55,268 bases of DNA from an uncultured Bacteroidales bacterium (lineage in GTDB: Bacteria > Bacteroidota > Bacteroidia > Bacteroidales > Muribaculaceae): positions 1-55,268 of the forward strand of contig CAMKGM010000015.1 in the NCBI GenBank assembly GCA_946412245.1, read 5' to 3'. The notes beneath the pieces are model-generated. The model ran no database searches. It was not told where the DNA came from and worked only from the letters and a program-made list of their open reading frames with translations. The translations under genes were made by a program, and so were the position numbers. Positions 1-7,989 of the stretch are shown one piece after another. How positions within the stretch are numbered: the first letter of the stretch is position 1; each line of letters starts with the position of its first letter.

Positions 1-1253
1 ACACCTGGTTCAGTTCGTGGCTGTGGCCCATCTCGCTGTTTGACGGCATCAACAATCCCGGCAACGAGGAAATGAAATACTACTACCCCACCAGCGACCT
101 GGTGACCGCCCCCGACATCATCTTCTTCTGGGTGGCACGCATGATTATGGCAGGATATGAATTTGTGGGCGAAATGCCGTTCCGCAACGTCTATTTCACT
201 GGTCTTGTGCGCGACAAGTTGGGCCGCAAGATGTCGAAGTCGCTGGGCAACAGCCCCGATCCGCTGATGCTCATCGACAAGTTCGGTGCCGACGGCGTGC
301 GCATGGGCATGATGCTCAGCGCTCCCGCAGGTAACGACATCCTCTTCGACGAAGCACTGTGCGAGCAAGGCCGCAACTTCAACAACAAGATTTGGAACGC
401 TTTCCGTCTGGTGAAAGGCTGGGAAGTGGCCGACATCGAACAACCCGAGCACAGCCGTCTGGCCGTAGAGTGGTTCCACAGTGTGCTCGACGCCACGCTG
501 GCCGAGGTGAAGGACCTCTTCACCAAGTTCCGTCTCAACGAGGCGCTCATGGCCATCTACCGTCTGTTCTGGGAAGAGTTCTCGGCCTGGTATCTCGAAA
601 TCGTGAAACCAGCTTACCAGAAGCCCATCGACGCCAAGACGATGGATGCCACGCTCTACTTCTTCGACACCCTGTTGCGTCTGCTGCACCCCTTCATGCC
701 CTTCATCACCGAAGAGCTGTGGCAGCACATCAGCGAGCGCAAGGACGGCGAGAGCATCATGTATGCCCGCATTCCCGAGCCTGGCACGCCCGACGAGGCA
801 CTGCTCAAGGCTATGGCCGAGGCCAAGGAGATTGTGGCCGGTGTGCGTAGCGTGCGCTTGAGCAAAAATATCCCCAACAAGACCGCTATGCAGCTCAGCA
901 TCGTGGGCAAGTGGACCAATCCGCTGAAGTCTATCATTATGAAGGTAGCCGCCCTTGACAACGTTGCCGAAGTTGAGACAAAAGATCCCACGGCAGCCTC
1001 GTTCATGGTAGGCACCACCGAGTTTGCTGTGCCACTGGCAGGCAGCATCGATGTGGAGGAGGAGCTCAAGAAACTCGAGGCCGAACTGCAATATGCCCGC
1101 GGCTTCCTCGCCACTGTCGAGAAGAAACTGAGCAACGAACGCTTTGTGGCCAATGCTCCCGAGGCCGTTGTTGCCGGCGAGCGCAAGAAACAGAGCGACG
1201 CCCTCAAGAAGATTCAAACCCTCGAAGAGAGCATCAAGGCCCTCAAGCAGTAA
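1..1253 (+). CDS. valS: Valine--tRNA ligase, C-terminal part (5' end outside window)
   Basis: This is the 3' portion of valyl-tRNA synthetase, the cytosolic class I enzyme that charges tRNA-Val. The frame is open from base 3, so the ATG at 72 is internal. The first codons read TWFSSWLWPIS, a conserved ValRS active-site stretch. KMSKSLGNS follows at about 228-254 and is the class I KMSKS signature. The anticodon-binding helical domain comes next, then a charged coiled-coil tail (EEELKKLEAEL onward), which is typical of the ValRS C-terminal arm. The stop is TAA at 1251-1253. No frameshift or missing residue is visible in the part present. Identity is certain. Confidence 0.97.
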   Translation, partial: TWFSSWLWPISLFDGINNPGNEEMKYYYPTSDLVTAPDIIFFWVARMIMAGYEFVGEMPFRNVYFTGLVRDKLGRKMSKSLGNSPDPLMLIDKFGADGVRMGMMLSAPAGNDILFDEALCEQGRNFNNKIWNAFRLVKGWEVADIEQPEHSRLAVEWFHSVLDATLAEVKDLFTKFRLNEALMAIYRLFWEEFSAWYLEIVKPAYQKPIDAKTMDATLYFFDTLLRLLHPFMPFITEELWQHISERKDGESIMYARIPEPGTPDEALLKAMAEAKEIVAGVRSVRLSKNIPNKTAMQLSIVGKWTNPLKSIIMKVAALDNVAEVETKDPTAASFMVGTTEFAVPLAGSIDVEEELKKLEAELQYARGFLATVEKKLSNERFVANAPEAVVAGERKKQSDALKKIQTLEESIKALKQ

Positions 1254-1263
1254 CCGACAGACT

Positions 1264-1345
1264 TTTGATAGAACCTCATGAATCAACCTTTTGCCTATCG
1301 CTAGAACCTCATGAAGCAACCTTTGCTTATAGCAAGGGCCTCATG
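1264..1345 (+). repeat. Imperfect tandem repeat after valS
   Basis: About three degenerate copies of a unit containing AACCTCATGAA followed by CAACCTTT lie directly downstream of valS. No ORF is supported here. Function unknown. Confidence 0.5.
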
Positions 1346-1375
1346 AAGTGAGCGACGCTCTGCAATGTCACACAA

Positions 1376-1409
1376 AGAGGGGTGTATCCTAACTTGGACA
1401 CACCCCTCT
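1376..1409. terminator. GC-rich hairpin between valS and the 3D-domain gene
   Basis: AGAGGGGTGT at 1376-1385 pairs with ACACCCCTCT at 1400-1409, and TCC/GGA extends the stem inside. There is no long T-run on either side. It lies between two convergent genes, so it is probably a weak shared terminator. Confidence 0.5.
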
Positions 1410-1470
1410 CTTATACCATCTCACACTCGCGCAATAGCCGATTGCTTCACCAGCGCAATAGCGGCCGCGC

Positions 1471-1848
1471 TCACTTGACTTTGCGCACCGTCACCTTGGC
1501 TGACCTGAACCACGAGGCATTGGAGCGATGAATGAGGAAATCAATCTTGCGATGGCCACCCATCTTGTCCTTGACCACCCACTTGCCGTTAAGTTGGGGC
1601 ATGGTTTCGCTGGTCACCTCAATGGTGTCGTTTAAACTGAATCCGGCACGATACATGTCACGCGAGAGCGCCACCCAGCGAATCTCCTGATTCTTGAGCT
1701 TTGTGCGATCGATGTAGTCGCCACTTGCGGTGCGACTTCCGGCACCCGACGCTCCGGGATAATAATAGGTGGCAAATAGTGTGTAGTCATCGCCTGCAAC
1801 TGCGGTTAGCGCTACGATTGATATGAGTAAAAACAGTATCTTTTTCAT
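1471..1848 (-). CDS. Small secreted 3D-domain (double-psi beta-barrel-like) protein
   Basis: This is a 125-residue protein with a clear N-terminal signal peptide (MKKILFLLISIVALTAVA), so it is exported. The mature part carries ATYYYP near its start. It ends with a block KIDFLIHRSNASWF followed by KVTVRKVK, which resembles the end of the 3D (Asp-Asp-Asp) domain of YocH/YabE-type cell-wall proteins and the related RlpA-like barrels. Those families bind or cut peptidoglycan, but no catalytic assignment can be made from this sequence. It is a single gene convergent with valS. A TATCTTTG -7 box on the minus strand (1905-1912) lies about 60 bp upstream of the ATG. The domain call is by eye. Confidence 0.7.
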   Translation of the reverse strand: MKKILFLLISIVALTAVAGDDYTLFATYYYPGASGAGSRTASGDYIDRTKLKNQEIRWVALSRDMYRAGFSLNDTIEVTSETMPQLNGKWVVKDKMGGHRKIDFLIHRSNASWFRSAKVTVRKVK

Positions 1849-1904
1849 AGAATTTGTTTTGATTATGCACGTTAAATTTTGTAATAATTGACTGTTTCAC
1901 ATCG

Positions 1905-1912
1905 CAAAGATA
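1905..1912 (-). promoter_or_regulatory. Bacteroidetes -7 box for the 3D-domain gene
   Basis: CAAAGATA on the plus strand reads TATCTTTG on the minus strand, a perfect TAnnTTTG -7 element. No clear -33 box is seen. Confidence 0.5.
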
Positions 1913-2001
1913 ACATATCTATTTGTAAATGAACACATTTATCCATTCTTTAACGCGCTTGTTAAAGAATGTTGAATTGCAAGCACCTTATTCATAAACA
2001 T

Positions 2002-2033
2002 AAAAAAGGTGCTGAACCACACGACTCAGCACC
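2002..2033 (-). terminator. Intrinsic terminator of the Wzc-like kinase gene
   Basis: On the minus strand GGTGCTGA pairs with TCAGCACC (2026-2033 and 2008-2015) and is followed by six T (2002-2007). It lies about 45 bp after the stop codon. Confidence 0.8.
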
Positions 2034-2078
2034 CTCACATCTGTCGGGTTGCGCCACCACGAGGTGGCACAGAGATTA

Positions 2079-4502
2079 TTATTTCTTCTTACGCTTGAAC
2101 ACCTTGAGCAACGACTTAATCTTGTTGTCTTTCTCGTCTTCGTCAGAGGCATATCCGTAGCCGTAACCGTAGCCATAGCCGTAACCGTAGCCATAGCCAT
2201 AGTTGTAACCGTAGTGCTTGTTGTTGGCCTTCATGTCGTTGAGCAGAATTGACAGGTTCTTGATTTTGCCTTCCTCAGACATGCGCTCCAGGTCGGGCAG
2301 GAATCGGCTGTCAATCTTGCCGTCGCGCATCACATAAATGGTGAGGTCAACATGGCGGTTAATGATGGAAGCGTCGGCGATAAGGCCATAGGGCACAGTG
2401 TCGAGCACGATGTAGTCATAGCGCTTGCGCAGCTCGTCAATCAGTTGACCAAATCGCTTGGACATGAGCAGATTGGTAGGATTAGGAGGAATTGCACCCA
2501 CGCAGAGCACGTCCAAATTCTCGTTGATATAACCCTTGACGAGCAAGTTGTCAATATTGTCTTCTTTCTCTGACAGATAGGTACTCACACCACGACCGCT
2601 GTTCTCCAGTTGCATATACTCGGTGAAACGGCCTTTGCGCAAGTCAAGGTCTATAGCAATCACACGCTTCTGGGCATAGGCAAAGGTGAGCGCCAAGTTA
2701 ATAGCCACGAAACTCTTACCCTCGCCTGCCATGGTCGATGTCATCTGCAGCACAATGCCCTCACCGTCGCGCTCATGAACCACATAGTCCAAGTTGTTGC
2801 GTACAATGCGCAATGCTTCAGTAATGCGATCGTGGCCGTTCTCAGTGACGACGACCTCCTTATCTTTCTGGTCGCCGCGTTTCTCGGGCAAGTCGCCAAT
2901 GATGGGCAAACTACAGTTCTGCTCCACATCGCCGCGGGTGTGCACCATCGTGTCAAGTGATTTAATCCAGTGAATGACGAATAGAATCAGCGCAGGCAGC
3001 AACAGGCCCAGCAACAGACCGGTGGTCATAATCTTACTCGGAACGGGAGCAATCTGGCCGTTTGAGACAGCCTTCTCAATCACCTTGGCATTAGGCTCGG
3101 TAATGGCCAGCTGCAGGGCATTCTCCTCGCGCTTGTTGAGCAGGTAGAGGTAGAGTTGCTCCTTGATTTGCTGTTGGCGAGTGACCTGAGTGAGCGCTTT
3201 TTCGTGCGACGGCACGGCCGTCATGCTGCTGGTGGCGCGGCCCTCTTGCGAGCGAGCGTTCGAAACCTGCATGCGCAGCGAGTTCAGGTAGTTGCTCAGC
3301 GAATTCACAATAGTGCTCTTCATAGACGCAAGCGAGTTGGTGAGCTCAATCATCACGGGGTTCTCCGAACTTGACGTGGCCGCAATCTTCTGGTATTTGA
3401 GCATAGCCTCGTTATACTGAGCAATCTGGCTCTCGATACCGGTGTTGGCAATACCGGTGTTGCTCGGAATGAGTTCGTTGCCGTTCATGCGGCTCACATA
3501 TTGCAGAATCTCGTTGGCCAGGCTGTACTGCATGCTGGCATTGTTGGCATTCTCGGCCATACGCACGCCAGTGCTCGGATCGCTGAACATGGTGGCATTC
3601 ACCGAACCCACCTTGAGTTGAGCTACCTGACTGTCAACACCGCTCAGGTCCTCGGCAATGGTCACGATACGGTCAGAGATAAAGGCCTCGGTGCTACGTG
3701 CCACACGGTTCTTATCGTTGATGGCGTCTTGAATATAAACTGCAATCAGCGCGTTCAGAATGTCGGTAGCGAGCTTGGGATTGTCGCACGTCATGGTGAG
3801 CCTCAGCACATCGCTGTATTTCTCAGGCGACTCGGCTGTGAGGCGCGACTTGTAACCCACAGCAGCATCGTGGATAGTCTTCACGCGGACAATTACCTGG
3901 AAGTCCTTGTACTGCTCGGTATATTTTTGGGTCTTGGTGATGGCAATGGGGCCAAACGCCGTGTTCACCTTGTTGCCAAACTTCGCCTTTGCCCAGGGAC
4001 CATCGTTGATTTTGTATTCCAGATCGTTGCCACCCTTGGGCACCACGGTCATAGTGAACGGTTCGGTGATTTCGCGCAGCGGAGTGATTTGCAGCGGAGC
4101 AGTCTTGTAACTGTTCACGTCGCGCAGATACACATGACCATAGTACTGAATATTCAAGCCTAGTTGGTTCACCACCTCCTCCATAAGTTCAGTTGAGGTA
4201 ATCTTATAGATTTCATTAGGAATGAAACTGGAGGCCGGCGTAATGCCCAGGTCAGAGAACACCTGCGACTGGCTACCGGTCGACTGGCTGGTATTCGTTG
4301 TGAGAAGTATCAGCGCCTGTGAGCGATATTGCTGAATTTGCGATTTGCTATACAGATAAGCCAATGAGCCACAAATTATAATTGAAATCACAAACCAGTA
4401 CCAATTGCGCAGACACGCCATCAGGAACTCTTTGATTTGGATTCCGGTGTTTGTGCTTTTGCGTGAGCTTTTATTCACGCTCTCTTCAATAATTTCTTGC
4501 AT
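2079..4502 (-). CDS. Wzc-like polysaccharide co-polymerase / tyrosine autokinase
   Basis: This 807-residue inner-membrane protein controls chain length and export of capsule or exopolysaccharide. It has the Wzc layout. A first membrane helix (about residues 34-51) precedes a long periplasmic Wzz-type domain with coiled coils, and a second helix lies at about 490-512 (GLLLGLLLPALILFVIHW). A cytoplasmic BY-kinase domain follows, with Walker A MAGEGKS near 590, Walker A' IAIDLDLRKG and Walker B YIVLDT. Such kinases autophosphorylate a C-terminal tyrosine cluster. Here the cluster is unusually regular: 11 tyrosines alternating mostly with glycine, then an acidic and lysine-rich end. No glycan biosynthesis genes are adjacent. 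A minus-strand -7 box lies at 4564-4571. Confidence 0.9.
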   Translation of the reverse strand: MQEIIEESVNKSSRKSTNTGIQIKEFLMACLRNWYWFVISIIICGSLAYLYSKSQIQQYRSQALILLTTNTSQSTGSQSQVFSDLGITPASSFIPNEIYKITSTELMEEVVNQLGLNIQYYGHVYLRDVNSYKTAPLQITPLREITEPFTMTVVPKGGNDLEYKINDGPWAKAKFGNKVNTAFGPIAITKTQKYTEQYKDFQVIVRVKTIHDAAVGYKSRLTAESPEKYSDVLRLTMTCDNPKLATDILNALIAVYIQDAINDKNRVARSTEAFISDRIVTIAEDLSGVDSQVAQLKVGSVNATMFSDPSTGVRMAENANNASMQYSLANEILQYVSRMNGNELIPSNTGIANTGIESQIAQYNEAMLKYQKIAATSSSENPVMIELTNSLASMKSTIVNSLSNYLNSLRMQVSNARSQEGRATSSMTAVPSHEKALTQVTRQQQIKEQLYLYLLNKREENALQLAITEPNAKVIEKAVSNGQIAPVPSKIMTTGLLLGLLLPALILFVIHWIKSLDTMVHTRGDVEQNCSLPIIGDLPEKRGDQKDKEVVVTENGHDRITEALRIVRNNLDYVVHERDGEGIVLQMTSTMAGEGKSFVAINLALTFAYAQKRVIAIDLDLRKGRFTEYMQLENSGRGVSTYLSEKEDNIDNLLVKGYINENLDVLCVGAIPPNPTNLLMSKRFGQLIDELRKRYDYIVLDTVPYGLIADASIINRHVDLTIYVMRDGKIDSRFLPDLERMSEEGKIKNLSILLNDMKANNKHYGYNYGYGYGYGYGYGYGYGYASDEDEKDNKIKSLLKVFKRKKK
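2149..2215 (-). repeat. In-frame Gly-Tyr codon repeat in the kinase tail
   Basis: A 6-bp GGN-TAY unit is repeated in frame, with 12-bp higher-order similarity. It encodes the tyrosine cluster. Gain or loss of units would change tyrosine number without a frameshift. Confidence 0.8.
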
Positions 4503-4973
4503 ATTGTGAGTAGTTTTTGTGTTCGTTTACAAGACAGGCTTTTCACCTTAATAAATAATCGTGCAAAGATAGTGATAAATTTTGTGTTAAGTACCAAAAA
4601 AGTAGCAAAATTTACATCACCGGTTTTCGACGAACGTTGGCAAATGTGAAAAACACACAATCAACCGATTTGTAAAAAAGTGTTTCACAAGTGCCAAAAA
4701 AGCAAAAAATCGCATTTTTAACCCCAAAAAAGGGTTTAAAGAACCGAGGTGCGTTTTTATTTATTTAACATCTAAACAACGAAATAAGTCGAATTTACCA
4801 CGATTTAACGTTTGGCCGAAAATTTAAATGAAATTAACTTGATATTCACATTATTAATGTTTTGTAGTCCAAAAAAAGGTGGTAATTTTGGCGCTGTATT
4901 TTCACCTCATAGCGGTGAAACTCATTTATTAAATTGAAATATCAACCTATTAAAGTTTTATAGTAAGTAAGTT
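4503..4973. other. AT-rich divergent promoter region
   Basis: This 471-bp gene-free stretch lies between the divergent kinase and inositol-phosphate synthase genes. It holds a minus-strand -7 box (CAAAGATA, 4564-4571) for the kinase and a complete plus-strand promoter at 4861-4890. The remainder is A/T-rich with A-tracts. No ORF or RNA gene is recognised. Confidence 0.7.
4861..4890 (+). promoter_or_regulatory. Promoter of inositol-phosphate synthase
   Basis: TTTG at 4861-4864, an 18-nt spacer, then TAATTTTG at 4883-4890 matches the Bacteroidetes TTTG/TAnnTTTG consensus. The predicted leader is about 75 nt. The -33 box is embedded in TTTTGTAGTC (4860-4869), a 10-mer also found at 7230 and 11802. 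Confidence 0.75.
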
Positions 4974-6281
4974 ATGACAAATTCAAACACAAAACCCGCT
5001 ACCGGCAAATTAGGTATCATGGTAGTAGGATTAGGTGCCGTGAGCACAACCTTTATGACTGGTGTTATGATGACTCGCAAAGGGCTGACCAAGCCTGTGG
5101 GTTCAATGACCCAATACGACAAGATTCGCGTTGGCCGCGGTGCCGATAAGAAGTATCTGCACTATAAAGACATTGTACCTATCGCCGACCTGAACGACAT
5201 TGAGTTCGCTGCTTGGGATGTATTCCCCGTGAACGCCTACGAATCGGCTATGAATGCAAACGTTCTTAAAGAGAAAGATATTGAACCCGTGAAGGACGAA
5301 CTGCTCAAGATTAAGCCCATGAAGGCCGCCTTCGACAAGAACTATGCCAAGCGTCTTGACGGTGACAACATCATGCACGGTGCAACCCGCTGGGAAATGG
5401 TGGAGAACCTGCGTGCCGACATCCGCAACTTCAAGCAGGAGCGTGGCGTGGACCGCGTGGTTGTGCTCTGGGCAGCATCTACTGAAATCTATGTAGCTCC
5501 CGACATGAAGTATCATGGCACCATCGAGGCTCTCGAGGCAGCTATGAAGGCCGACAACAAAGAGCAAATCGCTCCCTCAATGTGCTACGCCTACGCAGCC
5601 CTCAAGGAGAATGCCCCCTTCATCATGGGTGCTCCTAACACCACCGTCGACATTCCCGCCATGTGGGATCTCGCTGAGGAGACTAAGGTGCCCATCGCAG
5701 GCAAGGACTTCAAGACTGGCCAAACGCTGGTTAAATCCGGTTTCGCTCCCATCATCGGCACTCGTTGCCTGGGTCTGAGCGGCTGGTTCTCAACCAACAT
5801 TCTGGGTAACCGCGACGGCCTCGTGCTCGACGAGCCCGCTAATTTCCGCACTAAAGAGGTGAGCAAGCTGTCGACCCTCGAGTCAATCCTCGTTGAGGAA
5901 AATCAGCCCGACCTCTACACCAACTACTTCCACAAAGTGCGCATCAACTACTACCCGCCTCGCGACGACAACAAGGAAGGTTGGGACAACATCGACATCT
6001 TCGGATGGATGGGCTATCCTATGCAAATCAAGATCAACTTCCTGTGCCGCGACTCTATCCTGGCAGCTCCCTTGTGCCTCGACCTGTGTCTGCTCATCGA
6101 CCTGGCTCACCGCGCCGGCCGCTATGGCACACAGCGCTTCTTGAGCTTCTTCCTCAAGAGCCCGATGCACGACTACACCAAGGGCGAAGTCCCCGTAAAC
6201 CACCTGTTCCAGCAGTATGTGATGCTGAAGAACGCCATTCGCGAAATGGGTGGCTACGAAGCCGACGAAGAAATCGACTAA
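4974..6281 (+). CDS. myo-Inositol-1-phosphate synthase (MIPS)
   Basis: This cytosolic enzyme converts glucose-6-phosphate to inositol-1-phosphate with NAD, the first committed step to inositol lipids. It has 435 residues, the size usual for bacterial MIPS. The N-terminal Rossmann motif VVGLGAVSTT (residues 17-26) is clear. Further blocks typical of the family are visible, such as VVLWAASTE, GKDFKTGQTLVKS, GWFSTNILGN and the conserved mid-domain IDIFGWMG. MIPS is known to feed phosphoinositol sphingolipid synthesis in Bacteroides. Here the gene converges on a minus-strand set encoding a nucleotidyltransferase, a CDP-alcohol transferase and a PIG-L deacetylase, which supports an inositol-lipid role. 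It has its own promoter (4861-4890) and a strong terminator. Confidence 0.93.
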   Translation: MTNSNTKPATGKLGIMVVGLGAVSTTFMTGVMMTRKGLTKPVGSMTQYDKIRVGRGADKKYLHYKDIVPIADLNDIEFAAWDVFPVNAYESAMNANVLKEKDIEPVKDELLKIKPMKAAFDKNYAKRLDGDNIMHGATRWEMVENLRADIRNFKQERGVDRVVVLWAASTEIYVAPDMKYHGTIEALEAAMKADNKEQIAPSMCYAYAALKENAPFIMGAPNTTVDIPAMWDLAEETKVPIAGKDFKTGQTLVKSGFAPIIGTRCLGLSGWFSTNILGNRDGLVLDEPANFRTKEVSKLSTLESILVEENQPDLYTNYFHKVRINYYPPRDDNKEGWDNIDIFGWMGYPMQIKINFLCRDSILAAPLCLDLCLLIDLAHRAGRYGTQRFLSFFLKSPMHDYTKGEVPVNHLFQQYVMLKNAIREMGGYEADEEID

Positions 6282-6310
6282 TCAACGATTTGTTTTCATA
6301 ATCATCAAGA

Positions 6311-6342
6311 AAGAATCCTGCGGTCACTGCCGCAGGATTCTT
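6311..6342. terminator. Strong bidirectional terminator
   Basis: AAGAATCCTGCGG (6311-6323) and its perfect complement (6330-6342) form a 13-bp stem with a 6-nt loop TCACTG. The stem ends in A-rich and T-rich flanks, so it can end MIPS transcription and the convergent operon. Confidence 0.85.
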
Positions 6343-6462
6343 TTGTGTATATACCCAAAACGGAATCGGACTATATGATTAAGACGGAGGATGAAGTGCG
6401 GTCGTTGACGCACATTCTCGAGGAACCTCGTGTGCCAAGTTATGGGGTTGGCAGGAGACTGT

Positions 6463-7218
6463 TTACAGCGATTTGAGGGCCTCGGTGTGGAGGGCGAAGG
6501 CTTCGGCAGCGCCGCAGCGACATTCCAAGCCACGGAATTTCTCCATGGGAATGTGCCAGTCGTCGAGCAACGGCTGCATGCCTTGACTCACATGGCACAG
6601 GCATGCCTTGTGCTTGAGATCGACCACAGGGTCGATGTTCACCCAGTGCGTGGGCGTGAACATCTGTGACTGTGTGCCCGACATCGCCTCCATATAATAG
6701 AGTCGGAATGTGCGCCCCACGCGTCGCCAAGCGTCAAGCACCAGCAAGCCACAGGCGGCGTGATCGCGGTGGCTATCGATGGGCCAATGGGTGATGACCA
6801 CATCGGGTCTTTCCTGTTCAAGCAGTTCACGCATCTCCTTGTAGCGGGCCACATTCACCTCGGTATTGCCATCGACCTGGTTCATAAAAATGTGGCGAAT
6901 GCCCATTACGCGACAAGCATTCTCCGACTCCGCCACACGCACGGCAGCCGCCTGATCGTGACTCATGCCCTCAATACCGGCCTCACCGCGTGTGAGATAC
7001 ACGCTCACAACTTCATTACCTGCTTGCTTGAGCAGGCACATGGTGCCACCGGCACAGGTCTCGGGGTCGTCGGGATGAGCACCGACAACCAATATTTTCC
7101 TCTTACCACCATAGGCCACCGCATTGTCGTTGGCTGCCGCTGTCAGCGGTATTCCTCCCAAAATGGTTGCTGCCGCAGCGGCGCCAGCACCTTTCAGCAT
7201 GTCGCGTCGAGTAATCAT
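6463..7218 (-). CDS. PIG-L/LmbE-family deacetylase with Tat signal
   Basis: This 251-residue protein belongs to the LmbE/PIG-L family of zinc de-N-acetylases, which includes MshB (GlcNAc-inositol deacetylase) and the eukaryotic GlcNAc-PI deacetylase. AHPDDPE at residues 47-53 is the family metal and catalytic motif. A second histidine block (HWPIDSHRDHAA) supplies the third ligand region. The N-terminus TRRDMLKG followed by a hydrophobic alanine-rich stretch is a good twin-arginine signal, so the folded enzyme probably acts in the periplasm or at the membrane surface. It is the last gene of the minus-strand inositol-lipid set, and a 45-bp gap containing a perfect palindrome separates it from the HAD gene. 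The substrate is not known; an inositol-linked GlcNAc is suggested only by context. Confidence 0.85.
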   Translation of the reverse strand: MITRRDMLKGAGAAAAATILGGIPLTAAANDNAVAYGGKRKILVVGAHPDDPETCAGGTMCLLKQAGNEVVSVYLTRGEAGIEGMSHDQAAAVRVAESENACRVMGIRHIFMNQVDGNTEVNVARYKEMRELLEQERPDVVITHWPIDSHRDHAACGLLVLDAWRRVGRTFRLYYMEAMSGTQSQMFTPTHWVNIDPVVDLKHKACLCHVSQGMQPLLDDWHIPMEKFRGLECRCGAAEAFALHTEALKSL

Positions 7219-7228
7219 AAGTTTCTAT

Positions 7229-7247
7229 ATTTTGTAGTCTACAAAAT
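7229..7247. promoter_or_regulatory. Perfect palindrome upstream of the PIG-L gene
   Basis: ATTTTGTAG (7229-7237), one central T, then CTACAAAAT (7239-7247). It sits 11 bp ahead of the start codon in the gap after the HAD gene. It contains the 10-mer TTTTGTAGTC shared with two neighbouring promoter regions, so an operator is possible. Confidence 0.5.
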
Positions 7248-7263
7248 CAATAACAGGCTCTTA

Positions 7264-7989
7264 CTAAAGCAACTGAGTGAGCGAGGTAATGCGGCAGGTA
7301 TCGGCAGGAACATCGATGGCATCGTTCTCGTCCTCGGTCCATCCGGGGCCCTGCATCCACGCGGTAGCACAGCCCAGCGAGTGAGCCGGCAAGATATCCT
7401 TCTTGAGACTGTCGCCCACCACCAGCACCTGTTCAGCCTCCAGCTCGAGGGCATCAACCCCCAAGCGGAACAGCGTGGGATTAGGTTTGCGAATGCCCAC
7501 CACGGCACTCTCAATAATACCCTTGAAAAAATGACGAATGCCCAAGTCGCGCACCACCTCATCGATGTTGCCATAGAAATTGCTCACCAGCATGAGAGGG
7601 AATCGGCTTGAGAGCGTCTCGAGCACCGGCAACGCCTCAGCAATGCTCTGCTTAGCCTCGGCATAGCAATGTTGCGCGATAATTTCGCCCCACTCCACCA
7701 GTTGTTCTTGTGAGGCATCGGTCCAATTTTGTTGCTCAACATACTGCAATTCAATGGTCATCTTCTTGCGCAACAACTGCAGAAAATTGTCGCTGGGCAG
7801 AATGTGGCGCACCTTGGCGAGTTCGCGCTCGGCAAAGACATAAGCCTCGCGAAACTGCTCGAGCGAGATGGGCACCTGTGCCTTGCGATAGCCGTCCCAA
7901 ATGACCCAACTCCAGTGCACCCCGCGGCTGTCGATGGTGCCGCCATAATCAAAGATAATACCCTTGATGTTATTGCTGATAGCCGCCAT
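7264..7989 (-). CDS. HAD-superfamily hydrolase
   Basis: This 241-residue cytosolic HAD-like phosphatase has motif I DYGGT at residues 14-18, a helical cap, motif II LVSNFYGN, the motif III lysine in RKPNPTLF and motif IV GDSLKKD. The nucleophile aspartate is present. The usual second aspartate (D+2) is glycine, as in some HAD phosphatases such as the YihX type, so catalysis may be altered. It overlaps the start of the neighbouring CDP-alcohol transferase gene by 20 bp, which implies co-translation. By context it could dephosphorylate an inositol-phosphate or lipid intermediate, but the sequence does not fix the substrate. Confidence 0.85.
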   Translation of the reverse strand: MAAISNNIKGIIFDYGGTIDSRGVHWSWVIWDGYRKAQVPISLEQFREAYVFAERELAKVRHILPSDNFLQLLRKKMTIELQYVEQQNWTDASQEQLVEWGEIIAQHCYAEAKQSIAEALPVLETLSSRFPLMLVSNFYGNIDEVVRDLGIRHFFKGIIESAVVGIRKPNPTLFRLGVDALELEAEQVLVVGDSLKKDILPAHSLGCATAWMQGPGWTEDENDAIDVPADTCRITSLTQLL

